This document shows, piece by piece, positions 20,644 through 28,709 of a DNA stretch of 64,000 nt. Each line of letters begins with the position of its first letter. Position 1 is the first letter of the stretch. Both the position numbers and the translations under genes were made by a program. Under the pieces are notes generated by a model, which did not search any database, was not told where the DNA came from, and saw only the letters and a program-made list of their open reading frames with translations. Origin of the DNA: Gordonia alkaliphila (GTDB lineage: Bacteria > Actinomycetota > Actinomycetes > Mycobacteriales > Mycobacteriaceae); contig NZ_JALKBW010000001.1 of assembly GCF_023017165.1 (NCBI RefSeq), positions 1,798,001 through 1,862,000 on the forward strand, in the 5' to 3' direction.

Positions 20644-20664
20644 AGGGCCGATAGAATCGGCCCT
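20644..20664. promoter_or_regulatory. Inverted repeat enclosing a -10 element, leaderless start
   Basis: AGGGCCGAT (20644-20652) and ATCGGCCCT (20656-20664) are perfect inverse copies around three bases. The hexamer TAGAAT at 20652-20657 fits an actinobacterial -10 box, and the ATG of the next gene starts 8 bp after it. That spacing predicts transcription beginning at or next to the start codon. A repressor bound to the palindrome would cover the -10 box. Confidence 0.55.
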
Positions 20665-20665
20665 C

Positions 20666-21193
20666 ATGAGCGACCAGAGCCCCGGCGGCGCCGACTATCC
20701 GAACTCCAAGCGCGCCCCGGACGGCTACCCCGAAGCCATGGCCGAGGAGTTCGGTTCGGACGATCCGGGACGCAGTCGCTGGCCCTTCATGGTGGCCCTC
20801 GGTTTCGTGGTGCTCCTGGTCGCCGGGATCGCCGGGGTGGCACTGATCGATCCGCCCGCGGAGCGGCTCAGCGATTCGGCTCAGGTGCAGCACGCGGTGA
20901 ACGACGCGTTCACCGCGCGCAACTCGCTGAACTACGAGCAGTACCGCGAGGCCCACTGCGAGGCCGACCGGCAGGCCGCCGACTTCCCGACCGCTGCGGA
21001 GTTCGCCGACGAGAACCGCGCGGCGCGTACCGAGCACGGCCAGATCGTGATCCCGGACATGGCGGTGGAGATGCAGGGCGACGTGGCCGCGGTCCAGGTG
21101 AACTGGCATCGCGAGGACACGCCCGACGAGAAGCAGACGACCGACCTGACGGTGATCCGGCAGGGCGACGAATGGAAGGTGTGCAACGCATGA
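20666..21193 (+). CDS. Single-pass membrane protein with NTF2-like extracytoplasmic domain
   Basis: The protein has 175 residues. A cytoplasmic Asp/Pro-rich arm of about 48 residues is followed by one membrane helix (WPFMVALGFVVLLVAGIAGV) and an external domain of about 105 residues. The domain pattern (VQHAVNDAFTARNSLNYEQY ... VIRQGDEWKVC) resembles small Mce-associated or NTF2/DUF4878-like folds; no function is assigned. A single Cys lies in the mature domain and one at the C-terminus. Its stop overlaps the rhodanese ATG by 4 bp, so it is the first gene of the rhodanese-metZ operon. Confidence 0.7.
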   Translation: MSDQSPGGADYPNSKRAPDGYPEAMAEEFGSDDPGRSRWPFMVALGFVVLLVAGIAGVALIDPPAERLSDSAQVQHAVNDAFTARNSLNYEQYREAHCEADRQAADFPTAAEFADENRAARTEHGQIVIPDMAVEMQGDVAAVQVNWHREDTPDEKQTTDLTVIRQGDEWKVCNA

Positions 21194-21603
21194 GCTACGC
21201 CGGTGACGTGACCCCGCAGGAAGCCTGGGATCGCCTGCAGAGCAACCCGAAAGCCGTCCTGGTGGACTGCCGCACCGAGGCCGAATGGTCCTTTGTCGGG
21301 GTTCCGGACCTGAGCGGAATCGGCAAGCAGGCCGTCCTCATCGAATGGATCGGTTTCCCGGGTGGGACGCCGAACACGCGCTTCGTGGAGCAGCTGCGGG
21401 CGGCCGGCGTGGCCGACGACGCCGAACTGCTGCTGCTGTGCCGCTCGGGCGCCCGCTCGATCAGTGCCGCCGAGGCCGCCACCGCGGACGGAATCGCGGG
21501 GGCGTACAACATTCTGGACGGGTTCGAAGGCGCGCTGGACGAAGCCGGCCACCGCGGATCCACCGGTTGGCGCGCTGTGGGCCTGCCCTGGCGTCAGCAG
21601 TAG
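21190..21603 (+). CDS. Rhodanese-like sulfurtransferase (Rv0390-like)
   Basis: A single-domain rhodanese of 137 residues. The domain begins TPQEAWDRLQ and VDCRTEAEWSFVGVPD, and the active-site loop is CRSGARS with the sulfur-carrying cysteine near residue 82. It lies directly before metZ, as Rv0390 lies before Rv0391 in M. tuberculosis, so it may handle sulfane sulfur for the sulfhydrylase step. That role is inference from context. It is translationally coupled to the upstream membrane protein gene by ATGA. Confidence 0.88.
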   Translation: MSYAGDVTPQEAWDRLQSNPKAVLVDCRTEAEWSFVGVPDLSGIGKQAVLIEWIGFPGGTPNTRFVEQLRAAGVADDAELLLLCRSGARSISAAEAATADGIAGAYNILDGFEGALDEAGHRGSTGWRAVGLPWRQQ

Positions 21604-21617
21604 AAAAGGGGACTTTG

Positions 21618-22817
21618 ATGAGTCGTGACCTGCCTGAATGGGTATCGCCCGAAACCGTGGCGGTCCGCGGGGGAACCATGCGGTCGGGGTTTTTCGAGAC
21701 CTCGGAGGCGCTCTTCCTCAACAGCGGCTACGTCTACGACTCGGCCGCGGCCGCCGAACGCGCCTTCACCGGTGAGGACAAGCGGTTCGTCTACTCGCGG
21801 TACGGCAACCCGACGGTGGAGATGTTCACCGAGCGGCTCCGGCAGATCGAGGGGACCGAAGCGGGCTTCGCGACCGCGAGCGGCATGGCGGCGGTCTTCG
21901 TGGCGCTCGGCGCGCTGCTGAAGAAGGGCAGCCGTCTGGTGGCCGCCCGCAGCCTGTTCGGCTCGTGCTTCGTGGTGTGCAACGAGATCCTCCCGTCGTG
22001 GGGCGTGGAGACCGTCTTCGTCGACGGCGAAGACCTCGCGCAGTGGGAGCAGGCGCTCTCGGTGCCGACCGACGCGGTGTTCTTCGAGACGCCGTCGAAC
22101 CCGATGCAGACCCTGGTGGACGTCCGCGCGGTCGCCGAGCTGGCGCACGCCGCCGGTGCACAGGTGGTGCTCGACAACGTCTTCGCGACGCCGCTGCTGC
22201 AGCGCGGCCCGGAGATGGGCGCCGACGTGATCGTGTACTCGGGCACCAAGCACATCGACGGGCAGGGCCGCGTGATGGGCGGCGCGGTGCTCGGCACCAG
22301 CGAATTCATCGACGGCCCGGTCCGCGCGCTGATGCGCCACACCGGTCCGGCGCTGAGCCCGTTCAACGCCTGGGTGATGCTCAAGGGCCTGGAGACCATG
22401 AAGCTGCGGCTGGACCAGTCGGTGGCCAGTGCGCTGACGATCGCCGAGTTCCTCGACGCCGATCCGCGCGTGGCCACCACGCTGTACCCGTTCCTGCCGT
22501 CGCACCCGCAGTACGAGCTGGCGCGCTCGCAGATGTCCGGCGGCGGCACCGTGATCACGTTCGAGTTGGCCGAGCAGCCCGGGAAGTCGGCGAAGGAGCG
22601 GGCCTTCGAGGTGCTCGACGGCTTGGCGATCGTCGACATCTCCAACAACCTCGGCGATGCGAAGAGCCTGATCACCCATCCGGCGACCACCACGCACCGC
22701 GCGATGGGGCCGGACGGTCGTGCGGCGATCGGCCTCACCGACGCCATGGTGCGCCTGTCGGTGGGCCTGGAGAACGTCGACGACCTGATCCGCGACCTGG
22801 ATCAGGCGCTCGGGTAG
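21618..22817 (+). CDS. metZ: O-succinylhomoserine sulfhydrylase
   Basis: A PLP enzyme of the Cys/Met-metabolism family (399 residues) that makes homocysteine from O-succinyl- or O-acetylhomoserine and sulfide. The PLP-contact segments SRYGNPTVEMF and GMAAVFVAL, the Asp pocket VVLDNVFATPLLQ, and the Schiff-base lysine in YSGTKHIDGQGR (about residue 211) are all present. The C-terminal LITHPATTTHRAM is typical of the family. It follows the rhodanese gene by 14 bp with AAAAGGGG as ribosome site and corresponds in position to Rv0391. Confidence 0.93.
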   Translation: MSRDLPEWVSPETVAVRGGTMRSGFFETSEALFLNSGYVYDSAAAAERAFTGEDKRFVYSRYGNPTVEMFTERLRQIEGTEAGFATASGMAAVFVALGALLKKGSRLVAARSLFGSCFVVCNEILPSWGVETVFVDGEDLAQWEQALSVPTDAVFFETPSNPMQTLVDVRAVAELAHAAGAQVVLDNVFATPLLQRGPEMGADVIVYSGTKHIDGQGRVMGGAVLGTSEFIDGPVRALMRHTGPALSPFNAWVMLKGLETMKLRLDQSVASALTIAEFLDADPRVATTLYPFLPSHPQYELARSQMSGGGTVITFELAEQPGKSAKERAFEVLDGLAIVDISNNLGDAKSLITHPATTTHRAMGPDGRAAIGLTDAMVRLSVGLENVDDLIRDLDQALG

Positions 22818-22844
22818 GTCAGCTGCCGCGGCGGCGGTCCGCGT

Positions 22845-23930
22845 CTAACCGGTCGGGTCGAGCCCCAGGGCTCGGCGCGCGGTGCGGAACTTGGCCGTCG
22901 TCTCGGCCACTTCGGCGTCCGGATCGGAGTCGGCGACGATGCCGCCGCCGGCCCAGGCGCGGACCGTGCGGTGGTCGGCGCCGAGTTCCAAGCAGCGGAT
23001 GGACACCAGCCATTCACCGTCACCCGCGGCATCGCACCAGCCGACCGTGCCCGCGTAGAAGTCGCGGGGACCCTCGAGTTCGGTGATCAGCGCGGTCGCC
23101 GCGTCGGTCGGGGTGCCGCCCACCGCCGGCGTCGGGCTCAGCAGTGCAGCCAGATCCAGTGCGGTGACCGTGTCGTCGGCCAGCCGGCCGTGGATCGGGG
23201 TGGCCAGGTGCCACATCTCACCCGTCGACATCAGGACCGGACGGGCGGGCACGTCGAGTTCCACGCAGAGCGGGGCCAGTCGGGTGCGCAGATCATCGAC
23301 CACGAAGGCGTGCTCGGCGAGATCCTTGCGCGACTGCAGCAGCTGCTGTGCCGCGGCCTCGTCGGCGACCGGGTCCGCCTGACGGGGCGCGGATCCGGCG
23401 TACGGGTGGCACGTGACGGTGCGGCCTTCGCGGCGGACCAGGAGCTCCGGGCTCGCGCCGAGCAGCCACTGTCCGGCGTGGCCGGGGGCGGCGTCGAGGG
23501 TGGCACCGAAGATCGCCGCGCCGGGCCCGATGTGGGCGAACGCGGCCAGCAGATCGGTGGGCGCGACGGCCGACTCCAGCGTCCACTCCGCTTGTCGGGC
23601 CAACACCACCTTCGCCACGGTGCCCGCGTCGATGGCGGCCAATGCTGCGCGCACCCGCGCGGCGTGCTCGGCCGCGGGGGTGAGGGTTTCGGCGAGAAGG
23701 CGCGCGGGTCGGGGCGGGTGCGCCCGCAGCGGCGCCGAGCGGGACCATCGTTCGGGAACGGTGAGCGCGGCCGCGGCGGCCGTGTCGAAACCGAGGGCCC
23801 CGGTCACCACGGGCGCGGATCCGGCGGCCAACGCGGCCCGCGCCGCGGCCACCGCGTCGAAGCCGGCGGCGACGCCCTCACCGCGACAACCGTGCCCGTC
23901 GCGGGCGAGGACGAAACTGGGCTGCGGCAC
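22845..23930 (-). CDS. Isochorismate synthase
   Basis: A 361-residue chorismate-binding enzyme that converts chorismate to isochorismate, for menaquinone or for salicylate/dihydroxybenzoate siderophores. The C-terminal domain has VAKVVLARQAEW, HPYAGSAPRQ, SRKDLAEHAFVVDDLR, LSPTPAVGGTP and WAGGGIVADSDP, which are the standard chorismate-binding motifs. It resembles the EntC/MenF type (Rv3215 in M. tuberculosis). No other menaquinone or siderophore gene is adjacent, so the pathway is open. The start is GTG 23930. A partial iron-box-like sequence lies 53 bp upstream (23983-24001). Confidence 0.87.
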   Translation of the reverse strand: MPQPSFVLARDGHGCRGEGVAAGFDAVAAARAALAAGSAPVVTGALGFDTAAAAALTVPERWSRSAPLRAHPPRPARLLAETLTPAAEHAARVRAALAAIDAGTVAKVVLARQAEWTLESAVAPTDLLAAFAHIGPGAAIFGATLDAAPGHAGQWLLGASPELLVRREGRTVTCHPYAGSAPRQADPVADEAAAQQLLQSRKDLAEHAFVVDDLRTRLAPLCVELDVPARPVLMSTGEMWHLATPIHGRLADDTVTALDLAALLSPTPAVGGTPTDAATALITELEGPRDFYAGTVGWCDAAGDGEWLVSIRCLELGADHRTVRAWAGGGIVADSDPDAEVAETTAKFRTARRALGLDPTG

Positions 23931-24055
23931 GGGTCCACGCTACTGCCCGCCGGTCCGCGGCCTGCGTCACAGTCATGAAAGGGCAGGTCAGGCTAGTTAA
24001 ACTCACCGCGCTCCTAACCGTCGCGGGAGCGTCGCCGATTCGGCACAGTAGTCAG

Positions 24056-24150
24056 CGGGTCACGAGTATCAGCGTCTAAGCCCGGGCTGGCTGATCGGCA
24101 ACCCTCCACCGCGGTGGGGTGCTCCCGGTGACGACCCGGCTGTCGGCCGA
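24056..24150 (+). promoter_or_regulatory. SAM-I/IV-type riboswitch
   Basis: The leader of the class V aminotransferase gene has the conserved core of actinobacterial SAM-IV-like riboswitches: GGTCACGAGTATCAGCG, then AAGCCCGGGCTGGCTGAT, CGGCAACCCTCCACCGCGG, TGGGGTGCTCCCGGTGACGA and CC. The outer GGTC at about 24058 pairs with GACC near 24134. The GGCAACCCTCC internal segment and the GGTGGGGTGC hairpin are the diagnostic parts. It ends about 40-50 bp before the ATG, whose AGGAGC site could be sequestered when SAM is bound. Control of sulfur metabolism genes by SAM is known for the class; the exact boundaries are estimated. Confidence 0.82.
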
Positions 24151-24188
24151 CCGGTCGCGGCAAGCGCGGATTCGCTAGGAGCTTTGTC

Positions 24189-25439
24189 ATGACCGCTGTG
24201 CTGGACACCCCCGCCTACCTCACCGATTCGTTCGCCGGAGCCGGCGTCACCGCACTGGCCGACGTGGTCGGTGCCGAGCAGACCGTGCCCACCGTCGACG
24301 GGACCGCCGTTCGGTACGCCAACTTCGACTACGCGGCCAGCGCCCCGGCGTTGTCCGAGGTCGCCGCGGTCTTCACCGAGGCGCTCGGCCAGTACGCGAG
24401 CGTGCACCGCGGCGCCGGCCACCTGTCGCAGGTCACCACCGCCCGGTACGAGCAGGCCCGCGAAACGGTCCGCAGCTTCGTCGGCGGGCGCGCCGACGAC
24501 ACCGTCGTGTTCACCCGCAACACCACCGACGCGATCAACCTGGCCGCGCACGCGGTGCCCGGCGACGTGGTGGTCCTGGACATCGAGCACCACGCCAACC
24601 TGCTGCCGTGGCAGCGCACCGGGCGGGCCCGCGTGGTGACCGCGCAGCCGACCTTCGCCGACACCCTGGTGGCGCTCGAGGCGGAACTGTCCCGCACGCC
24701 GGCCGCGCTGCTGGCCGTGACCGCGGCGTCGAACGTCACCGGTGAGGTGCTGCCGATCCGCGCCCTCACCGCGCTGGCGCACCGCCACGGCGCGCGCATC
24801 CTGATCGACGGGGCCCAGCTGGTGGCGCACCGCCCGGTGTCGTTGGCCAGCTACGGCGTCGACTACCTGGTGTTCTCCGGCCACAAGGTGTACGCCCCGT
24901 TCGGGGCCGGGGTGCTGATCGGCCGATCGGACTGGCTCGACGACGCCGCGCCCTACCTGGCCGGCGGCGGCGCCACCGCGCACGTCGACCTGGACGCGGG
25001 CACCGACTGGCACACCGGTGCCGCCCGCCACGAGGCCGGCAGCCCCAACGTGCTGGGCGCGGTGGCCATCGCCGCGGCCGCCGACACCATCAAGAACCTC
25101 GGCTTCGAGCTGATCGGGTACCACGAGCGCGACCTGCTCACCCGCCTCGACGAGGGCCTGGCCGCGCTCGACGCGGTGACGCCGCTGCAGATCTTCGACG
25201 ACGTCGACGACCGCGTCGGCATCGCTGGCTTCGTGGTGGACGGCTTCGCCGCCCGCGAGGTGGCCGAATACCTGAGCAACCACCACGGCATCGGGGTGCG
25301 CGACGGCAAGTTCTGCGCGCACCCGCTGCTCACCCGCCTGGGCTACCCGGAAGGAGCGGTGCGCGTCAGCTTCGGCCTCGGCACCAGCTCCGAGGACGTC
25401 GATCGTCTGCTCGCCGCGCTGGCCGAGCTGACCGCCTGA
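24189..25439 (+). CDS. Class V aminotransferase / cysteine desulfurase-like protein
   Basis: A PLP-dependent fold-type I protein of 416 residues related to SufS/CsdA. The cofactor region TRNTTDAINLAAH, the His-rich IEHHANLLPW, the Asp/Gln pair LIDGAQLVAHRP and the Schiff-base lysine FSGHKVYAPFG (about residue 233) are present. A cysteine that could act as the sulfur acceptor lies in DGKFCAHP near residue 377. The product is alanine plus persulfide if it is a desulfurase; the exact substrate is not settled by sequence. No SUF genes are nearby. Control by a SAM riboswitch points to methionine/cysteine economy rather than general Fe-S assembly. Confidence 0.82.
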   Translation: MTAVLDTPAYLTDSFAGAGVTALADVVGAEQTVPTVDGTAVRYANFDYAASAPALSEVAAVFTEALGQYASVHRGAGHLSQVTTARYEQARETVRSFVGGRADDTVVFTRNTTDAINLAAHAVPGDVVVLDIEHHANLLPWQRTGRARVVTAQPTFADTLVALEAELSRTPAALLAVTAASNVTGEVLPIRALTALAHRHGARILIDGAQLVAHRPVSLASYGVDYLVFSGHKVYAPFGAGVLIGRSDWLDDAAPYLAGGGATAHVDLDAGTDWHTGAARHEAGSPNVLGAVAIAAAADTIKNLGFELIGYHERDLLTRLDEGLAALDAVTPLQIFDDVDDRVGIAGFVVDGFAAREVAEYLSNHHGIGVRDGKFCAHPLLTRLGYPEGAVRVSFGLGTSSEDVDRLLAALAELTA

Positions 25440-25444
25440 CCGCG

Positions 25445-25481
25445 CGAGCGCTCGACCTTTGCGGGGTGGGTCGAGCGCTCG
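25445..25481. terminator. Hairpin after the cysteine-desulfurase-like gene
   Basis: Thirteen-base arms (CGAGCGCTCGACC and its exact inverse) around an 11-base loop, 5 bp after the stop codon. No T-run follows directly; a second hairpin comes next. Confidence 0.75.
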
Positions 25482-25495
25482 ACGCGGGAACGACG

Positions 25496-25535
25496 AAAGC
25501 GGCACCCGGACGCGAAGGCGTCCGAGTGCCGCTTT
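25496..25535. terminator. Bidirectional hairpin with flanking A and T tracts
   Basis: AAAGCGGCAC pairs with GTGCCGCTTT, and an inner stem CGGACGC/GCGTCCG closes on a short GAAG loop. AAA on one side and TTT on the other make it a usable terminator for both the upstream gene and the convergent ppa. Confidence 0.82.
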
Positions 25536-25568
25536 GTTCTCTGCAGGCTCAGCTTCTGACGCGTCAGG

Positions 25569-26048
25569 TCAGGGCTGGTAGCGATCCACCGCGGCCTGCG
25601 CCACCTTGATGGCCGCATCCTTGCCGACCCAGCCGCCGGGGGTCACTTCCTTGCCCGGCTCCAGGTCCTTGTAGTGCTCGAAGAAGTGCGCGATGGCGCC
25701 CAACTCGAAACTGTCGACGTCGGCGATGTCCTGGATGTGATCCCAGCGGGGATCACCGGCCGGCACGGCGAGCAGCTTGTCGTCGCCGCCGGCCTCGTCG
25801 GTCATGGTGTACATGCCGATGACACGCGAGCGCACGATCACGCCCGGGAACACCGATTCGGTGAGCAGCACCATCGCGTCCAACGGATCGCCGTCCTCAC
25901 CGAGGGTGTGGTCGATGTAGCCGTAATCGGCGGGGTAGCCCATCGAGGTGTAGAGGTACCGATCGAGGTACACCTTCCCCGTCTCGTGGTCGACCTCGTA
26001 CTTGTTACGGGCGCCCTTGGGGATTTCGACGGTGACCTCGAACTCCAT
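25569..26048 (-). CDS. ppa: Inorganic pyrophosphatase
   Basis: A type I soluble pyrophosphatase of 159 residues that hydrolyses diphosphate and drives biosynthesis. It has the N-terminal [11 protein letters not shown] and [20 protein letters not shown] with the metal-binding aspartates. KDLEPGKEV and GGWVGKDAA complete the active-site region. It is oriented opposite to dacB, as Rv3628 is to Rv3627c. The ATG at 26048 is preceded by GAGTGAGAACGT, a loose ribosome site. Confidence 0.97.
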   Translation of the reverse strand: MEFEVTVEIPKGARNKYEVDHETGKVYLDRYLYTSMGYPADYGYIDHTLGEDGDPLDAMVLLTESVFPGVIVRSRVIGMYTMTDEAGGDDKLLAVPAGDPRWDHIQDIADVDSFELGAIAHFFEHYKDLEPGKEVTPGGWVGKDAAIKVAQAAVDRYQP

Positions 26049-26173
26049 ACGTTCTCACTCCTCTGGTCTGCGGGGGACGATCAGGGGTCAAGGATACTGT
26101 GGGAACAGTCAGGCCCACGCGGGCAGCCCAGAAGTTGTGGCGCGCGGGTAGCGAAGAGCCCGAAGGGAGCCCT

Positions 26174-27556
26174 GTGGCGACGAAGATCGGCCGACGTCGG
26201 TGGCGGTCGGTATTACTGACCGCCCTGAGCGTTCTGCTGGTGGCGGCGCTCGCGGTCGGCGGCTTCCTCGCTTACAACTGGTACTACCTGCGGCCCGAGC
26301 CGGTGCCGGTCGGCACCCCGGCGCAGCCCGCCGCAGCCACGGTGGACCCGAGCATTCTGCCGGTGGATCCGTCGGCACCCGCGCCCACCCCGAGCGGCGT
26401 CGCGGCGCAGTTGCGGGCGGGCCTCAAGGACCGCGACCTCGGCAAGCTCACCGGCATGGTCTCCGACCCGCTGACCGGCCAGACGCTGTGGTCGAAGTCG
26501 CCCGACGAGCCGCGCACGCCGGCCTCCAACGCGAAGATCCTTACTGCGGCCGCGGCGCTGCTGCAGCTGGACCACGACGCCCGCCTCACCACCGAAGTGG
26601 TGGCCGGCGAGGACGGCCAGGTGATCCTGGTCGGCGCCGTCGATCCGACGCTGTCGTCGCAGTTCGAAGACTCGGACACGTATTACACCGATGCGCCGCG
26701 CATCGCCGACCTCGCCGCTCAGCTCAAGCGCTCCGGCGCCGAGATCACGTCGGTCGCGGTGGCGCCCACCTCGGTCACCGGACCGGCGATGGAAAAGACC
26801 TGGGACGACGCCGACATCGAAGGCGGCGACATCGCGCCGATCACCTCGCTGATGATCGACGGCGCGCGCAAGGACCCGATGGACGAGTACTCGCCCAGGT
26901 CGACCACCGGCGCGCTCGATGCCGGGCGGGCGCTGGCGGAGGCGCTCGATCTGCACGGCCCGGTGGCCGAGGCGACCCCGGCGTCGACGGCGACGGTGCT
27001 GGCCACGGTCCAGTCGGCACCACTGAGCGCCCGCGTCGGCGACATGATGCGGCTGAGCGACAACGTCCTCGCCGAGACCCTCGCCGTGGAGCTGTCGGTA
27101 GCGATGGGCGGTCCGCCGAGCATCGCCGGCGGCGCGGACGCGGTGGTGACGGTGTTGCGCGACAACGGCTTCGACGTCGGCGGCGTGGTCCTGCGGGACG
27201 CCTCCGGGCTGTCGGCGTCGGACAAGGTGCCCGCCCGGCTGCTCGACGAGCTGGTGTCGGCGGCCGCGGGCGACAAGCAGCCGAAGCTGCGCCCGCTGCT
27301 GGACACCTTCCCGGTGGCCGGCGGCACCGGAACGCTCACCGACCGCTTCGATCCGAAGACCAATCCCGGTGCGGGCTGGGTGCGGGCCAAGACCGGCACG
27401 CTGACCGGCGTCAGTTCGCTGACGGGCATCGTGCAGACCGTGGACGGCCGGGTGCTGGCCTTCGCGTTCATGTCCGGCGGCACCTCGCCCGCGGATGCGC
27501 GGCCCGCGTTGGATGCGCTGGCCGGCGCCCTCCGGGAATGCGGCTGCCGTGGCTGA
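26174..27556 (+). CDS. dacB: D-alanyl-D-alanine carboxypeptidase/endopeptidase (PBP4 class)
   Basis: A membrane-anchored class C penicillin-binding protein that trims peptidoglycan peptides. An N-terminal signal anchor (about residues 10-33) is followed by a Pro-rich linker and the serine-peptidase domain. The active motifs are SNAK (PASNAKIL), SDN (LSDNVLAE) and KTG (AKTGTLTGVSSL), with the inserted domain between the first two. About 460 residues fits the family. GTG 26174 is favoured by GGGAG five bases before it and by the position of the signal anchor. The order ppa-dacB-metallopeptidase-tilS-hpt equals Rv3628-Rv3624c. Confidence 0.88.
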   Translation: MATKIGRRRWRSVLLTALSVLLVAALAVGGFLAYNWYYLRPEPVPVGTPAQPAAATVDPSILPVDPSAPAPTPSGVAAQLRAGLKDRDLGKLTGMVSDPLTGQTLWSKSPDEPRTPASNAKILTAAAALLQLDHDARLTTEVVAGEDGQVILVGAVDPTLSSQFEDSDTYYTDAPRIADLAAQLKRSGAEITSVAVAPTSVTGPAMEKTWDDADIEGGDIAPITSLMIDGARKDPMDEYSPRSTTGALDAGRALAEALDLHGPVAEATPASTATVLATVQSAPLSARVGDMMRLSDNVLAETLAVELSVAMGGPPSIAGGADAVVTVLRDNGFDVGGVVLRDASGLSASDKVPARLLDELVSAAAGDKQPKLRPLLDTFPVAGGTGTLTDRFDPKTNPGAGWVRAKTGTLTGVSSLTGIVQTVDGRVLAFAFMSGGTSPADARPALDALAGALRECGCRG

Positions 27557-27596
27557 CACCGAGCGCACCACCACCAGAGACAGGCAGGACCCATCG

Positions 27597-28709
27597 ATGA
27601 GGAGCGTTGACGCGGTGACCGAGACCCCGATCGAGGAAGCAACCCCGGACGCAGAAGCTCCGGAAGCGGCACCGGCGCCCAACATCGACTGGGACCTGGC
27701 GGCGTCGCTCGGCCGCAAGGTGGCCCGGCCCGGTCCGCGCGTCACGCGCTACACGATGGACCAGATCCACGCCGAACTCGCCGAGGCCTCGGTGCGCGCC
27801 GAAGCGCCGGTCCGCGAGGTGACCGGACTGGCCGACGGGCTACGAGTTCCGACCGCGCGGATCGTCGACCGCGCCGGCTGGATCAACGCCGCCGCGCAGT
27901 CCATGCCCGCGATGTTCGGCGATCGGACGGCCCCGGACGAGGACCCCGGACTGGTGCAGAACGCGCTCGGCAAGGTAGCCGGCGTGCAGGCAGGAGGCCT
28001 GCTGGCCTTCCTCTCCGGTGCCATCCTCGGTCAGTACGACCCGTTCTCGATCGACGACGCGACCGGCGAGGCCGGGCTGTTGCTGCTGGTGGCGCCCAAT
28101 ATCCTGGCCGCCGAACGACAGCTCCGCGCCGTGCCGTCGGACTTCCGCCTCTGGGTCTGCCTGCACGAGGTGACCCACCGCGTGCAGTTCTCCGCCAACC
28201 CGTGGCTGGCCGGCTACATGCAGGAGAACGTCGCGACGCTCACCGACGATGCGGGGGAGTCGACGCTGGACATGATCACCCGTCTCAACGAGTCGGTGCG
28301 CAGCGGCCGGTCGAGGGAGAAGGGCATGCTCGGCCTGATGCAGCTGCTGCAGGCGCCGGAGCAGCGCGACGCGATGGACCGCGTGCTGGTCCTCGGCACC
28401 CTCCTCGAGGGGCACGCCGATCACGTGATGGACGCGGTGGGCCCGGCGCTGGTGCCGACTGTCGCCGATATCCGGGCCGGCTTCGACGCCCGACGCCAGC
28501 GCCCGCAGAATCCGCTGCAGCGCCTCATTCGGGCGTTGATCGGCATGGACGCCAAGATCGCGCAGTACGTCCGGGGCAAGGCCTTCGTCGACGCCGTGGT
28601 GGCCGAGGTAGGCATGGATGCCTTCAACACGGTGTGGACCTCGCCGGAGACCATGCCGCTGATCGGCGAGATCGACAAGCCGGACCAGTGGATCGCGCGG
28701 GTGCTCTGA
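27597..28709 (+). CDS. Zinc-dependent metallopeptidase-like protein (DUF2342, Rv3626c-like)
   Basis: A 370-residue protein with a zincin motif HEVTH (LHEVTHRVQF) in the middle and a downstream GHADHVMDA that may give further ligands. The N-terminal 35 residues are acidic and probably disordered. Family members have been named after a presumed link to coenzyme F420 synthesis, but no function is established. It corresponds by position to Rv3626c. ATG 27597 follows CAGGACC; GTG 27615 is an alternative. Its end overlaps tilS by 22 bp. Confidence 0.8.
   Translation: MRSVDAVTETPIEEATPDAEAPEAAPAPNIDWDLAASLGRKVARPGPRVTRYTMDQIHAELAEASVRAEAPVREVTGLADGLRVPTARIVDRAGWINAAAQSMPAMFGDRTAPDEDPGLVQNALGKVAGVQAGGLLAFLSGAILGQYDPFSIDDATGEAGLLLLVAPNILAAERQLRAVPSDFRLWVCLHEVTHRVQFSANPWLAGYMQENVATLTDDAGESTLDMITRLNESVRSGRSREKGMLGLMQLLQAPEQRDAMDRVLVLGTLLEGHADHVMDAVGPALVPTVADIRAGFDARRQRPQNPLQRLIRALIGMDAKIAQYVRGKAFVDAVVAEVGMDAFNTVWTSPETMPLIGEIDKPDQWIARVL

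Noticed and set aside
23931-24188. tRNA-like folding in the leader of the class V aminotransferase gene
   Set aside because: The conserved core matches the SAM-I/IV riboswitch pattern; there is no anticodon arm or T-loop motif.
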